Positions 1 to 11,440 of a stretch of 64,000 nt of DNA are shown piece after piece; position 1 is the first letter of the stretch, and each line of letters opens with the position of its first letter. The notes beneath the pieces are model-generated. The model was not told the DNA's origin. It saw only the letters and a program-made list of their open reading frames with translations, and made no database searches. This stretch comes from Adineta vaga (lineage: Eukaryota; Rotifera). Where the stretch lies: NCBI GenBank assembly GCA_021613535.1, contig CP075492.1:6882001-6946000 (forward strand), in the 5' to 3' direction. A program made the translations under genes and the position numbers.

Positions 1-1579
1 TTTGAATGCATGTAATGAAAATTTCAATCCATGTCAAAATAATGGGCGATGTTTACGAACAGCAAATGGTTACAAGTAAGTTATTAACAATTCAACAAAC
101 GAATAGAATAGTTTTGGGATGGAAATTTTGATTTAGATGCGATTGTCCTATGGATTTCGACGGAATTAATTGCACAGAGCGTATCAATAAATGCTCAAAT
201 CATGCCTGTCAATTTGGTGTCTGTATTAATGATGATCATGGATATACATGCAAATGTGATGTTGGTTTTACTGGAAAATATTGTGAAATTGCTCCTCAAC
301 TTAAATCATCAGAATTACTTGTAAATCAAAGTAGCATTTCACCACTGAAATGTACATCAGATATCTGTTCGAATAATGGCAACTGCTATGAAGAATCGAT
401 TGATACTCTTCGTTGTCGTTGCTTCGCAGGTTATACTGGTGATCGATGTAAAATGTTCAAGAGTGTTCATTCAAAAACAAATGATTCTTTCATACAATTG
501 CCCAAACCAAATGTACATCCACGTTTAAATGTAACAATTGTGTTTAGTACAATGGAAAATAGTGGCATATTAGTTTATTTTGGTCATTTGGGACATTTTG
601 TTGCAGAATTGTACATGGGACGTATTCGTATTAGTTACGATATTGAAAATTCACCTGGATCAGTTATATTTAGTTATGATGCTGTCAATGATGGTGAGTA
701 TCACAAAATAAACTTAACTTATAGTGTAGAATAAGAAGAGTTATTTTGTTTTTTTGTAGGAAATATTCATGAACTACAATTGATTAGTATAGGAAGAAAT
801 CTTAGTTTAACAGTCGATCGAGGTTACACAAGACATATTATTAATCGTGGTATTCATACTTATATGAATACTAGCGATATACGTGCTTTATATATCGGTG
901 GTGTACCAAATGAATTGATTGATAGAGCACTTCAACTATGGCATATTCGTGAAGCAACTTCGTTTCAAGGTAATTTGTCTTCACATGTTTATCCTTCAAT
1001 ACAGAAGCATACATCTTTAATCATGTATAGTTTACGTTTATTATCCTTTATTTAAGGTTGTATTCATGCACTTTATGTAAATAATGATCCAATCAACTTT
1101 GCTAATGTTGATTATCGTCATAGAATCTTACCTGGTTGTGAAATAAATGAACAAAATAAATTGCCATGTACAACATCAACTTGTCAACATGGACAATGTC
1201 TTCTCGATGGTTTAACTTATAAATGTCGATGTTACAATGGTTTTAGTGGATCCACATGTAGTGAAGGTAAGTTGTGATATCAATCATCATATTGTATTGA
1301 GTTATTCTCATTAAAGCATCAACTGTACCTCGTTCATGTGGGTTAAATATCGAAACTGGATATTACATCGATCCAACAACGAAATGTTCGAGTGTGAAAC
1401 GATTACGTATGACTAAATGCATTGGGAAATGTTCATCTTCTAATGCTACAATAGCATCATGTTGTACACCAGTTGAATCGAAACGTCGATACTTTCGAAT
1501 GAAATGTGCAAGTGGTTTTACTTATAGACAATCGCTTGACTTTTTTCGACAATGTAAATGTTCCACAACTGTTTGCTAA
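1..1579 (+). CDS. slit: Slit-like secreted guidance protein, C-terminal part (5' truncated by window)
   Basis: This is the 3' end of a gene that begins left of the window. Exons read 1-75, 137-693, 760-969, 1057-1266 and 1317-1579, with short GT-AG introns and consistent phases, giving about 437 residues. Visible order: end of one EGF domain, a second EGF (INKCSNHACQFG, then GFTGKYC), a third EGF (CSNNGNCYE, then GYTGDRC), a laminin-G domain (SGILVYFGHLG, then ISIGRNLSLTVDRGY), a further EGF (CQHGQCLLDG) and a C-terminal cystine knot ending CKCSTTVC. This EGF-LamG-EGF-CTCK order is the tail of Slit, the extracellular Robo ligand. The N-terminal leucine-rich repeats would lie outside the window. 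Another EGF/LamG/CTCK protein is possible, but the order fits Slit best. Confidence 0.82.
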
Positions 1580-2194
1580 TTTTTCAAAAAATATCAGTCA
1601 GGTTGAAGCGTCCGAACAGCGAAAGAAAACACTCAGGGCTTATTAATATTTACTGTGTAACGTTTGTTTTTTTTCGTTTTATTTACTTTTCTTCTACGTA
1701 CTTTTGAATTGTATTGTATTTGCTATTTCTTAGTTGAATATTTTTATAAATGAAATATATTCATTGTCACTTTGTTTTATTGAAATGACAATGAAGAATT
1801 GCAGAGTGTGGATGTGGAAGGATAAATTTCATTTCTACATCTATATGCACATCCATACCTCGTTTACTTGATGCTCTGAATTATTAACAGCATAACTAAC
1901 TTGCGTCACTGATTTCTTTAAAGTTTAATAATAAAACTTGCGCTGAAAAAGATCAGGATAGTAAAAGAGATGAAAAGATTTTTCATCAAACGTCTGTATA
2001 TTCCTATTTGTTCTAGTTAAACTTTGTTTACATGGAAAACGCTCTTTTCACTTTACTTCAAAGAAAACTAACTGTGTTCTGTGAACTATATCGTGTGAAA
2101 ATAATGGTTGGCGCAAACGTCATCGACTGACGTATTATGTTTATATATAATACACGTTCGAAACGTATATTTTCTTGTTTATCATTTACTGATC
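1580..2194. other. Intergenic spacer, Slit-like to GPCR
   Basis: AT-rich sequence between two genes in the same direction. It holds the 3' UTR of the Slit-like gene and the presumed promoter of the GPCR. I see no RNA gene or repeat. Confidence 0.5.
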
Positions 2195-3248
2195 ATGAGT
2201 AGTAATATGAGTTCTGCTGAAGAATATCTTCGACGTACCACTGATTGGATGACAACAATTAGTTTATTTGCATTGCTTTTCATCGGTCCATTTGGTTGTC
2301 TTTGTAATATTCTTATATTCACATCCAAACAATTAACGAAAAGTTCATGTGCCTTTTATTTTCGATGCACAGCTATTTTTGAATTTTGCATCTTATGTTT
2401 TGGTGGAATATCTCGACTTGCCAGCGAACATTTTGGAAAAAATCTTCTCAATGAAAATCAAATCTATTGTAAATTTCGCTCTTATCTCATCACAGCAATG
2501 GGTACAATAGCTACCTATTTTATTCTACTCGCAGCAGTCGATCGTTGTATGATTACATCAGTTCATATTCGATATCGAGCATTTGGTCAGATTAAAATTG
2601 CTTATCGTATGTCTTTAGGAATTATTCTTATCGGAATGATTGTTACTATACATGCTTATGTCTATTTTGATCTTCGACCCTTATGTACACCACAACCAGG
2701 TGTTTATTCAATTTTTTATAGTGTTTACATTACGGTTTTGGCTAGTATATTACCTGATGGATTGATATTGATATTTACTTTGTGGACATTGATAAATGCA
2801 CAACATGTAAGAAAGCGTTTGTCAACAACTCAATTAGCAAACACACGACAACAACGACATGTTCAGAAAACCGAAGCACATCTTCTCATTGTAAGTTTCC
2901 ATGTGACTTTTATCTAAGTTTTTATATTCTGTTATTTTACAGATGATGATATCGCAAGCATTAATCACAGTTCTTCTTGATATACCACGAGTATCGTGTT
3001 ATTCTTATTATTTTTTAACTGCAAATACGCCTAAAAGTTCTTATCAAACTCTTGTTAATATATTCATATTTCAATTTAGTAACATCTTATTATATATGAA
3101 TTATTCAAAATCGTTCTATGTCTATACACTTGCTAGCGGTCTCTTTCGTAAGATAGGTCGTACAAGAATCACACACTTCTATCGTAAAGCATCTGGATTC
3201 ACACGAAACAGTCGTATTCATCCGAATACAGATGTACATCAACATTAA
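2195..3248 (+). CDS. Rhodopsin-class G-protein-coupled receptor (orphan/FMRFamide-receptor-like)
   Basis: Two exons, 2195-2890 and 2943-3248 (intron 52 bp, phase 0), encode about 333 residues. ATG 2195 (MSSNMSSAEEY) is chosen because the frame upstream has no other ATG. Seven hydrophobic segments are visible. TM1 carries the GN-type motif (GPFGCLCNILIF). TM2-TM3 are followed by ILLAAVDRCMIT, where DRC replaces the usual DRY. Two cysteines (YCKF in loop 1, LCTP in loop 2) could form the class A disulphide. TM6 spans the intron. TM7 ends LLYMNYSKSFYVYTL. Loop 3 is basic (RKRLSTTQ), as for G-protein coupling. The family is assigned by topology; the ligand is unknown. A polyadenylation signal AATAAA lies at 3289-3294. 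Confidence 0.8.
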
Positions 3249-3466
3249 CACTGTATTTGTGACAATATTATGTATGTGTTGTGATTTCAATAAATTTCTA
3301 GAAACTATTGTAAACATGTTCTTTGTGATGTTCTATGATGATTACCATTGGTACGATTAGCTATTGACCTGTAAAATATAAGTATTAAGTAACATCTCAG
3401 TCAAAGTACTTGGATATATTTATTCATGTCTTCAAACTGTTAGAGGAAAAAAGTGAATAAATGAAA

Positions 3467-4279
3467 TCATTCTATTTTGTTCGGAGAAGATTTCGGTTTG
3501 TTCGAAGATGATATCAAATAATGTTGAAAAAAAAACTTTAAAAAGAACAAACAATAAACAGGAACAAGTGCAAAAGGAATAGAAAATTCTAATGGATGTT
3601 CCCGAGGAAAATGTCGATACTTAGGACATACGTTTGGAACGATATACCAAACATACGTAGCAGTAATAAGTTGTACAATTTGTATTGCTGTTAGAATAGG
3701 CCGAAAAAATTTCGGTAAACGAAATGCAAAATGATAATACATTAATGTGTGAACAAGACCATTAAAAAAGACACTACCTTTTTCTCCACCAGGAAAATTC
3801 ATACAAACTAGAAATAATAAAAACGTTGTTGCATGATGATAAATATGAAGAAAACCAATCTTTTTCAATGAATGCCCTTTCCAGATAAGAATAGCTGTAT
3901 CGAACCATTCCCAAATTTTCGATAAAGTAAATGTTAATGTAACAATTCGAAGCCAAGATGGTATTGGTACACAAAGAAAATCGAATCCATTTGTGACTTC
4001 GCGTGATTGAATCAGATGATACAAAACACACAGAGATGCAAATAATGAATAGAAAAATAGTAGTACATGGTGAAGTTTTGCGAAAAAATGAATGGATTTT
4101 GGTGAGAGTTTGGATGTGAATAATGGAAAAATGATTGAAATAATGAATAGATATAATAAACATGATCCAAAAGATATCACATAAGTCCATGGTGGAGAGA
4201 TATTTATGGTTTGATCCGTATATGGAATTTCCATTCGGAAATGTTTGAATAGAAATGAATATAATGATACTTTCGACAT
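3467..4279 (-). CDS. Elongation of very long chain fatty acids protein (ELO family)
   Basis: An intronless gene of 270 residues. ELO enzymes are ER membrane condensing enzymes that add malonyl-CoA carbons to long-chain acyl-CoAs. Diagnostic motifs: histidine box HIYHH near residue 144, KIWEWFDTAIL upstream (family KxxExxDT), NGLVHTLMYYHF downstream (NxxxHxxMYxYY-like), and several TM segments. The C-terminus (SSSNKPKSSPNKIE) is polar and basic but lacks a clear KKxx ER-retrieval signal. The start MSKVSLY is preceded, four bases upstream, by a perfect splice-acceptor-like tract (TTTTTCTAG), suggesting a 5'-UTR intron or a trans-splice site. A second Met lies at residue 16. It converges with the GPCR downstream. 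The substrate subtype cannot be decided. Confidence 0.9.
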   Translation of the reverse strand: MSKVSLYSFLFKHFRMEIPYTDQTINISPPWTYVISFGSCLLYLFIISIIFPLFTSKLSPKSIHFFAKLHHVLLFFYSLFASLCVLYHLIQSREVTNGFDFLCVPIPSWLRIVTLTFTLSKIWEWFDTAILIWKGHSLKKIGFLHIYHHATTFLLFLVCMNFPGGEKGSVFFNGLVHTLMYYHFAFRLPKFFRPILTAIQIVQLITATYVWYIVPNVCPKYRHFPREHPLEFSIPFALVPVYCLFFLKFFFQHYLISSSNKPKSSPNKIE

Positions 4280-4937
4280 GTTTTCTAGAAAAATGAAATT
4301 TAATCATTATTATAACTTCGAACAAATGTCTTCACGATCGTTTCCAGTATGCGGAAAAAAAAAGAATGAGAAGAAAAGTCAAGAGTTGAAATATTCTCTT
4401 CTCGGCCTTTTCAAGGTATTTTTCTCCTGCTAAGTTACCAGATATCGCTTATATAACCATGCCTGTAGTGTAGTGTAATAAAATAACTGTCATGTACTGT
4501 CTTGCGAGTAAACCTTAGATAAGAATTATCAAGCACTCTTACGATCATGTTATATAACGCGACTTTTTAGGTCAAAGGCTCGTCTTTTTAACAGACGATT
4601 GTTACGGTTAATGAGTAATAGAATAGCATAAGACGATTTACTTTGAATTAACCAATCAGAATGAATATCATTTCACCAATGAAACGAAACGTGAGGTGTC
4701 TCGACTAGTTTGTTGCTAATTTATCATCGATTGCTAAAATATATATTAAATAAGTTAATCCTATACTATCATTGGTGATCTATTTTTTCTTTATAGACGT
4801 TGACTGTCTTTTAAGGTCTAATACTAGTAATGTATGTGTGCTGATTCCTAGTTTCATACATTCTCTAAAATAGAATTGAGTTTGTCAAAGAATATTTATT
4901 TGAAAATCAAGATTAAATGTTAGAAATTTCAAGGTTC
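4280..4937. other. Intergenic spacer, ELO to Hint gene
   Basis: AT-rich sequence holding the elongase promoter and the 3' flank of the Hint gene. No RNA gene, repeat or convincing reading frame is seen. Confidence 0.5.
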
Positions 4938-6109
4938 TTATTGATGAATTATTGAAGGTATAAGAAATGTTGTCATTTCATAGAGCATCTTTGGAAACCA
5001 ATGAATACCAATTATTTCATTTGACATCTTTGCTTTTCCAAACCAATTATACCACCATCGCATAGGTGCCAATGCTGCATGAGCAATATAATGATTATTA
5101 ATTGTTGCATAACATGAAGCAGCAATATTATTAACAAGAATAGTACCTTCCTGTGTTAATGGAGCCATATATCCTTGTTTAACAATATCAATCACATTAG
5201 AAACAGTTTCACTGAGTAATACACCATTGTTATTCATAACAAAGATAGTCATACCAGCACGAATATTCTTAGCCATGATATAATCATATGTACCAGTAAG
5301 AAGAAGATGAGATGATGTTAAAGATAATTGTTGACCAGAAACTGTCGTTACTTGTTTGAAGAGAGCTATCAAAAAACGAAATATATAAAATGTACTTAAA
5401 GGAAAAAGATTACCGAATTGTGTAGGTTGATAATCCAACATAGTTAATATAGGAGTAGAAACAATCTGTTTTGTTTTATCATTATAAGCTAGAATTACAT
5501 CATTTGATTGTAATTCATTCATTTGTTTTTGTTGTCCATTTACTAATGTAACAAGTGAATCGGCAGCAAAACAACGTTGTCCAGAAAATAAACCATCTAA
5601 ACAGAGTAGAATTCGATTCACATACAAAACTCAACAATATCAAAATATCACAAACTTCGAAGAGAACATTTCGTATTGTTTCTAGCTGGACAACAATTTT
5701 CAGCTAAGGATGACATTTCTTTTAATGCTGCTCTACCAATCTAGATAAACAAATAAATAGTTCTACGAAAATTTCTATAATCTATCTACCTCTGCAGCTA
5801 CACATTCACCTAATTCTTCTTTTGCACATCTAATCACATCAACAGCAACATCACAGATCATTTTTACATCTAAATTAACAATTCCTATTTCATTTCTATT
5901 TACACTATTTGACTAACCATTTATCGCTGCACCATACAATCCCGATGTTAAATAACGTAGACATTCAACAATTTGTTTCGGATTGTCGCTGAGTGGACAA
6001 TTAGCATGTACAACTATTGTCCATACACTAATAAGAATTGTTAATTTGAATATTATCTAAATGTACGTATGAAATGATTGAAATGATCACCTATTCATTT
6101 CGTTACCAT
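4938..6109 (-). CDS. Secreted cysteine-rich protein with Hedgehog-type Hint autoprocessing domain
   Basis: Six exons on the minus strand, 6109-6107, 6056-5918, 5869-5790, 5740-5656, 5596-5414 and 5365-4938, join in phase to 305 residues. The first exon is only the ATG; the next supplies a signal peptide (IIFKLTILISVWTIVVHA). About 90 residues with eight cysteines follow, including an NCCP pair, with no resemblance to the Hedgehog signalling domain. The Hint domain starts at GQRCFAADSLV, whose Cys is the expected nucleophile for N-S acyl shift. It continues with TSSHLLLTG (conserved Thr/Ser-x-x-His) and ASCYATINNHYIAHAALAP, which matches the ASCYAVI...H..AP..R signature of Hedgehog C-terminal domains. 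In that family the domain cleaves itself from the N-terminal part, with or without sterol transfer. The gene resembles the 'hog' families of other invertebrates in layout. The role of the released N-terminal domain is unknown. Confidence 0.8.
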
Positions 6110-6545
6110 TTTCTGATCAGAAGAACAATGAAATCGAAATGCTACGTATTTGAATATCAATCGATGAAGAAATGATTTCGCTTTTTTGTCAATTAAATCA
6201 CAATTTATCGTCATTAGAACAACGAATCAAATTACAAATCCTTATGTTTTTCAATTAATAATTGAAAAAAGAATGAATAGAGCATATTCTATTGTTTCTA
6301 TTTCAAATCATGACTAAAAATCCAATCTGGTCTTTATCAAAAAAGTATTTCGTTGAAAATTAGATAACAAGAATAAAATTTTTTTTTATTTCATGTGTAC
6401 AAAAGAAAATCAATCTGTGATAACTCTAATAAATGCATTCAATCATCGCATTACATGTATTAATAAAAAGAGAAGAGGATTTTATTATCAGTCATAAACC
6501 TAAAAAAACAAACGAACGAATAATGAGATTTTTATTTTGAAATTT
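6110..6545. other. Intergenic spacer, Hint gene to GPHR
   Basis: AT-rich sequence upstream of the Hint gene start and downstream of the GPHR stop. No other feature seen. Confidence 0.45.
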
Positions 6546-8700
6546 TCATTTGTCACATACTTTTTGTACCGTTCTATCGTAAAGTGAAAGTGATTGTTGA
6601 GATGAACGATAATGTAAATAAAGAATACCAATACTAAATAATGCCGACAGTAAAAATATGCAATCAAACCAACGATGATAAAAATTAAATTCTAAATTCC
6701 CAAGAACTTGAGAAATAATTTCTCTAAAGTAAACAATTTTTTATCAAAAAGAAAAAGTCGGAAGAAATCAAATCAATTACCGATATTGTGCTGGCATGTT
6801 CATTCGAATAAGAAGTACAGATGATATAAAATACATTCCCTAATAAAATAATAAACATTTTCAACATCATTTTTCCGATTTAAACATCTTACCATTAATT
6901 GAGCAAGACATAAAAATATCACATTTGCTGAACGACTACTTGAAATAAAATAAAAGAACTAGAATACAAGAACATAAAATGAATGACTCTATTATCAAGA
7001 TTACGATTATCAAACTTTTGTTAATGTGATTAATAAACCACGAATACTTGTAACAACAATAATTCCAATTAAAATAAATGATACATATTGAGACCAGAAT
7101 TGTACATCAAATTCCCAATCAAAATAATGAACTGTTAATTCTATTCCTTTCGTCACCGGATCAACTAAAAGAATTTTTCTTGTTGTTTTTTTACTTTCTA
7201 TTCGATTAGATACAAATGTAACAATACCTTTTCCTACTCGATTAAAAATAATATTTATCGATGAAATCATTATTTTCCATATACAATATAATGAAAAGAA
7301 ATGTCCTAAAACATGATAATATTTTCCTTGGAAAGTTTTCGAATATTCAATTCGTTGTTGTAAGGCTCGTAAATCAACTAAATCACTATATAATTGAGAA
7401 TAGATTTCTTCATATGTTAATATATCTTGTTTAATTAATGATATATCATTCGAATACAAGGAAATTTGATTCGTTAATTTCAATGAAAATCGAGAATTAA
7501 ATGTTCGACGAAGAAAATTCCATGGACTATTCATATTGAGTGTTGATGATATCATTCGTATAGAATTCTCATGTTCAATCAATGCAACACGTTTCTTTCT
7601 TGTTGCAACCATTTCCATGACTTGTTTTAATCGTTTTTGTGCATCTCTTATATCTTTATCAGTTATAGACTAAATACAATCATAGATTTAGAATAATTTT
7701 CGAAGTTCTCATCGGATTTTTCAACAACAAACATTTCCTATCGATTAATTATACACATGGTTTCTTTTTCTATTATATTTTGACTATTTATTAATAACCG
7801 TATCAATGTTTTTTTTTGTCTACGCTTATTAACTATCATTTCTTATTTTAACGAAACACGAAGGTCTCATGTCCGACACTGTCTGAAACTATATGTATTG
7901 AATAATTTTGTTGCTTACTTTAATAAAATAAGTCATGTATGTATACGGACAATTGACAGCTAGAATCATCGAAGAGAAATCTTTAGAATTTTATTTGAAA
8001 AAATGAATTCACTTACCACCAAATCCACTTAGAATAGCCATGGTTGTAACGCCAATAATTCCTACTCGACTTATACAAAATTCCATACTAAAGAATTCTT
8101 CTCGATTAGAAATTGGAAATGGATTGCCTAGTTTCCAAAAAATATATAAATAAAAACACCAGGCAACAATTGTCAAAATCAATACCAGACGAAAATCACG
8201 AACTAAAAGAAATGATTCACATATAAATATGTCCTATATTCATTCGAATGATTATTACCAATTTTAATTGTATTTAATAATAAATAAGCGATATAAAATG
8301 GAATAAGAAAGACTAATAGAAAAAGCATCGAATAAAGTTCCATTTGCCAATAGAGATAACGTGATCTAAAGAGACAAAATTATGTTTTAGAGAAGAAGAA
8401 GAAGAAGAAAAAACTAATAAACATTATACATTGGATTTAAAAGACCAAGAATTTCGAAGATAATTAATTCAAACATCATACAACTTAATGCAAATATTAA
8501 TGCAAATGAAAGAATAACAAATCCATTTCTCACACCATAGGTTTGACCAAGTTGACGAACAAAAAACATCCAACCGCCAATAAAAAAAGCGATCTAAATC
8601 ATCAATTGAATTTTAATAAAAAAAGAAACATCATCTTTTTCAAAACTATCAAACATACTTGAGATATTGTTACGACAACGGTATCTGTAAAAAAAGACAT
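6546..8700 (-). CDS. GPHR: Golgi pH regulator (GPR89/GPHR family)
   Basis: Ten exons: 8700-8659, 8593-8430, 8365-8259, 8202-8017, 7959-7919, 7669-7228, 7164-7016, 6958-6893, 6839-6781 and 6723-6546, giving about 477 residues (human protein about 455). GPHR is a multi-TM anion channel needed for Golgi acidification; plant relatives (GTG) were described as ABA-binding. Family-specific stretches are clear throughout: MFELIIFEILGLLNP, SRYLYWQME, CPYTYMTYF, RIEYSKTFQGKYYHVLG, DPVTKGIELTVHYF, FDVQFWSQYVSFILIG, TSIRGLLITLTK and EFNFYHRWFDCIFLL. The intron at 7227-7165 is 63 bp and open in frame, so a naive reading gives a longer protein with a 21-residue insert after RVGK. Splicing it restores the conserved RVGK-DPVT junction. 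The intron at 7918-7670 is unusually long for this gene (249 bp). Confidence 0.93.
7165..7227 (-). other. Stop-free, phase-neutral 63-bp intron inside the GPHR frame
   Basis: On the minus strand the segment begins GTATTG and ends CTTTTAG, is 63 nt (3n) and contains no in-frame stop. Removing it joins AAAG to TTGATCCG and yields RVGK-V-DPVT, matching the family. Retention would add 21 residues without truncation, so both isoforms would be translatable. Confidence 0.8.
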
Positions 8701-10664
8701 TTGTAAATCTATTTAAACCATCTGATCAAAATAAATTATAGCACCATTGAAATATTCATATAAATCTGAAAGAATAAATATATTACTACAACTGAATTCT
8801 TATCCGAGTCATCATATCATATGCATCTTGTAACTAGCTGACTACTACATGAAAATATGTAGATGTAGAGTAGCAACAGATTTGTCGTTAGTATATATCG
8901 AATCAAATTATTACTCATGATGGTTTTTGAAGAATATTAATTGACATAATCAGAAATGTACGTTTGTATGTATTTGATCTGAATAAATGCAAAATGAAAT
9001 GTGAAAATTACGCTATAGATGACGCTAAATATAAGTAATGTGTTGATATTTTTGTACAGTATTGGAATGAAACTGTTATTGTCGTAAATTATTCACATTT
9101 AGTTAGATACATAGTTAATCAGTTGGAGAAATAGATAGTTAGTCAACTGGAATTATTTTGATATTATCAAATACACAACATAAAGAAAAACTTGTCGTTT
9201 GTTTTCGTCACATGTACGTTTTTCATTAATAAGCTTAAATATACATGATGAAAAGATCTCAACATATGTTTGACAAAATATTTGTCAATTTCTTTTCAAT
9301 CATTGAATTCTTATCTTTTATATCAATATGTAATTCTATTATCTCAAGTTTTGGTTTCTATACTATTCTATTCGAGTTGTTTTATAATATAATTAGTGTC
9401 AATATCTTTGTTTTTACAAATAAAAAAGTAACATTCAATAAGCAATCAATAGATTCATTTGTACCAAATGTATTTGTTATAGAATTGACCTTCGTAGATC
9501 TTTACAATATTTACTCCAACAAGAAATTTCTTAATTTATCAATAGAAACAAACGAATTTTCTCTCACTCTCTAGTTCATCACTTATCAATCACCCCCGAG
9601 ATAATTTTACTCTTCAATAACAATATTTGATCATCAAGAGCATCTTAATCGTATCTTTGCATTAAGTATGAACATTCATTGATTTTGCATTTCTACACAT
9701 GTATATATTAAATATTTTGTCATTCGATCAATCATAGTATGTGACATTTGTTAATAAAGTGTGTCGAAAATGAGCTGACCTTTTTCAGCTAAATGATCCT
9801 CTATTGTGTGTATGTATGTGATAATGTCGAAGAAAAGAAAAACCCAATGTGTTTTATGTTAACTCATCAAAGATAAATATACTCCTATAGATCATTGTTG
9901 TCATTTATCACTTGAGAAAAGAGACAGAAAAAAGTTGAGCATAAATGCCAATCGATGTTTACGAAATGATGATATTGATCTCTTCCATATACGTTTTCTT
10001 GACTGCCTGTTGTGTAAAACAAATAAGCATCAAATGATGTCTTCTTCTCCTTCTTCTTGTTAGAGCAAGAGAAAGAGAGAGAGAGAAGGACAATGACAAT
10101 GATGATGATAAATTGTCTTACTCTAATGATCTTAACAAACGATATTTAACAGATTTTTTTCATACCTATCAAGTCAAGATCAATGGATTGTAGTTTTTCT
10201 TGTCATTTTGTGGTTTAGTCGTGTGACAATTAATCGTTAGCAATTTAGTTATAGAGAAATATTCTCAAGAGAATTCTAATCAGAATTATGCGCAAAGACA
10301 AAAAAAACATGATTTTTCTTTCTCATATCAATGATGAAACTCGTTTGTAAACGTGTTAAATCCTATTGAAACACTTTGATAGTCAATATCTTTACCTTTT
10401 TTTGTTTCTTTTCCTTCTCGGATATAAACAATGAACTTATTACGTCTTCTCTATATCTCTCTAGAGGCTCATTTCGAAAGAAGAAGAAAAAAATGACATC
10501 GCTTATTATATCATTGAAAGGATTTCCTTGAGTGAATTCTTCATAAAAAGTCATATCCTTTCTTTCTTCCACATTCATCTCTAGTGACGATCAAACCGTC
10601 ATTCACTCATTCATTGTTGTACCCTCGAGCATTGAGACGTCGAACTGATATCAGTTCAGATCAA

Positions 10665-10680
10665 TGTGTGTGTGTGTGTG
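10665..10680. repeat. TG dinucleotide microsatellite
   Basis: Eight uninterrupted TG units, followed by a diverged TATGTGTA tail. Simple repeat. Confidence 0.9.
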
Positions 10681-10827
10681 TATGTGTATCGACACTCAAC
10701 GATGCATTTTAATCGTTCTATCACGTCTTCAAGTCTATCTGACAGGTGAAGTGATGCGATGATCGACTTGACTAACTCAATATGCAAACAAGATACTGTT
10801 TCTTTTCTTCCAATAGACATACGAAAG

Positions 10828-10844
10828 AGAGAGAGAGAGAGAGA
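10828..10844. repeat. GA dinucleotide microsatellite
   Basis: Run of GA units flanked by A-rich sequence. Simple repeat. Confidence 0.85.
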
Positions 10845-11440
10845 AAAACAAACGATTTAAGATACTAACTCGTCGATTTTTGAGTAGGTAAATGAGAAGA
10901 AGAAGAAGATGCATTCCTTGTCTATCTATCACATATAAATGAAGACGTGACTTCCATTTTCTTCTTAGTAAATAGATCTATACATATATATATAAACCCA
11001 TGGATAAAAGAAGCAGTCATATTATCATTCGTCGATGTGACGTAAACGTAGTTGGACATCCGGTGACATCAAATTTGTAAGTGACATACATACCTGTCAG
11101 TAGACGTACAAATTATTTAAATGCTCTTGTCATACACATACATAGTTCAATTTATTCCTGCTGTGACATTTCTTTCATTTGTCTTTTCTCTCCTATTGAG
11201 TTATATCTGAGTAAGTTAACATACTTCTCAAATATGCGCAAGAACGAACGAGATGAAACTTCCTTCGGGAAATTGAATATATATATAAATAATGACTTAA
11301 TTAGTAAAAAGCTTGTTTTTTTTCTTCACTTCTTTTGTCTTTGTATTATGTTGTGTACTCTTTTTTTCTCTCTTCTTTCCAACATGTAAAACATCGATTC
11401 ATACTCTCTTTCTTTTTCTTTCAGATAATTCTCTGAATGA

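Larger units (their letters stand above)
8701..11440. other. Gene-poor region of 2.7 kb
   Basis: AT-rich DNA with simple repeats: a TG run near 10665-10680 and a GA run near 10828-10844. A 109-codon open frame at 9245-9574 is low-complexity, hydrophobic and unsupported. I see no tRNA, transposase or splice-supported exon. It contains the upstream regions of GPHR (minus) and the four-TM gene (plus). Confidence 0.5.

Noticed and set aside
2108-2194. Extended N-terminus of the first GPCR from a TTG
   Set aside because: No ATG in this stretch; the first Met is at 2195 and gives a normal receptor N-terminus.
3774-4325. 183-codon minus-strand frame overlapping the elongase
   Set aside because: Off-frame shadow of the ELO gene, without family motifs.
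9245-9574. 109-codon open frame on the plus strand
   Set aside because: Phe/Ile/Asn/Ser-rich, no motif, no splice context; typical of chance frames in AT-rich DNA.
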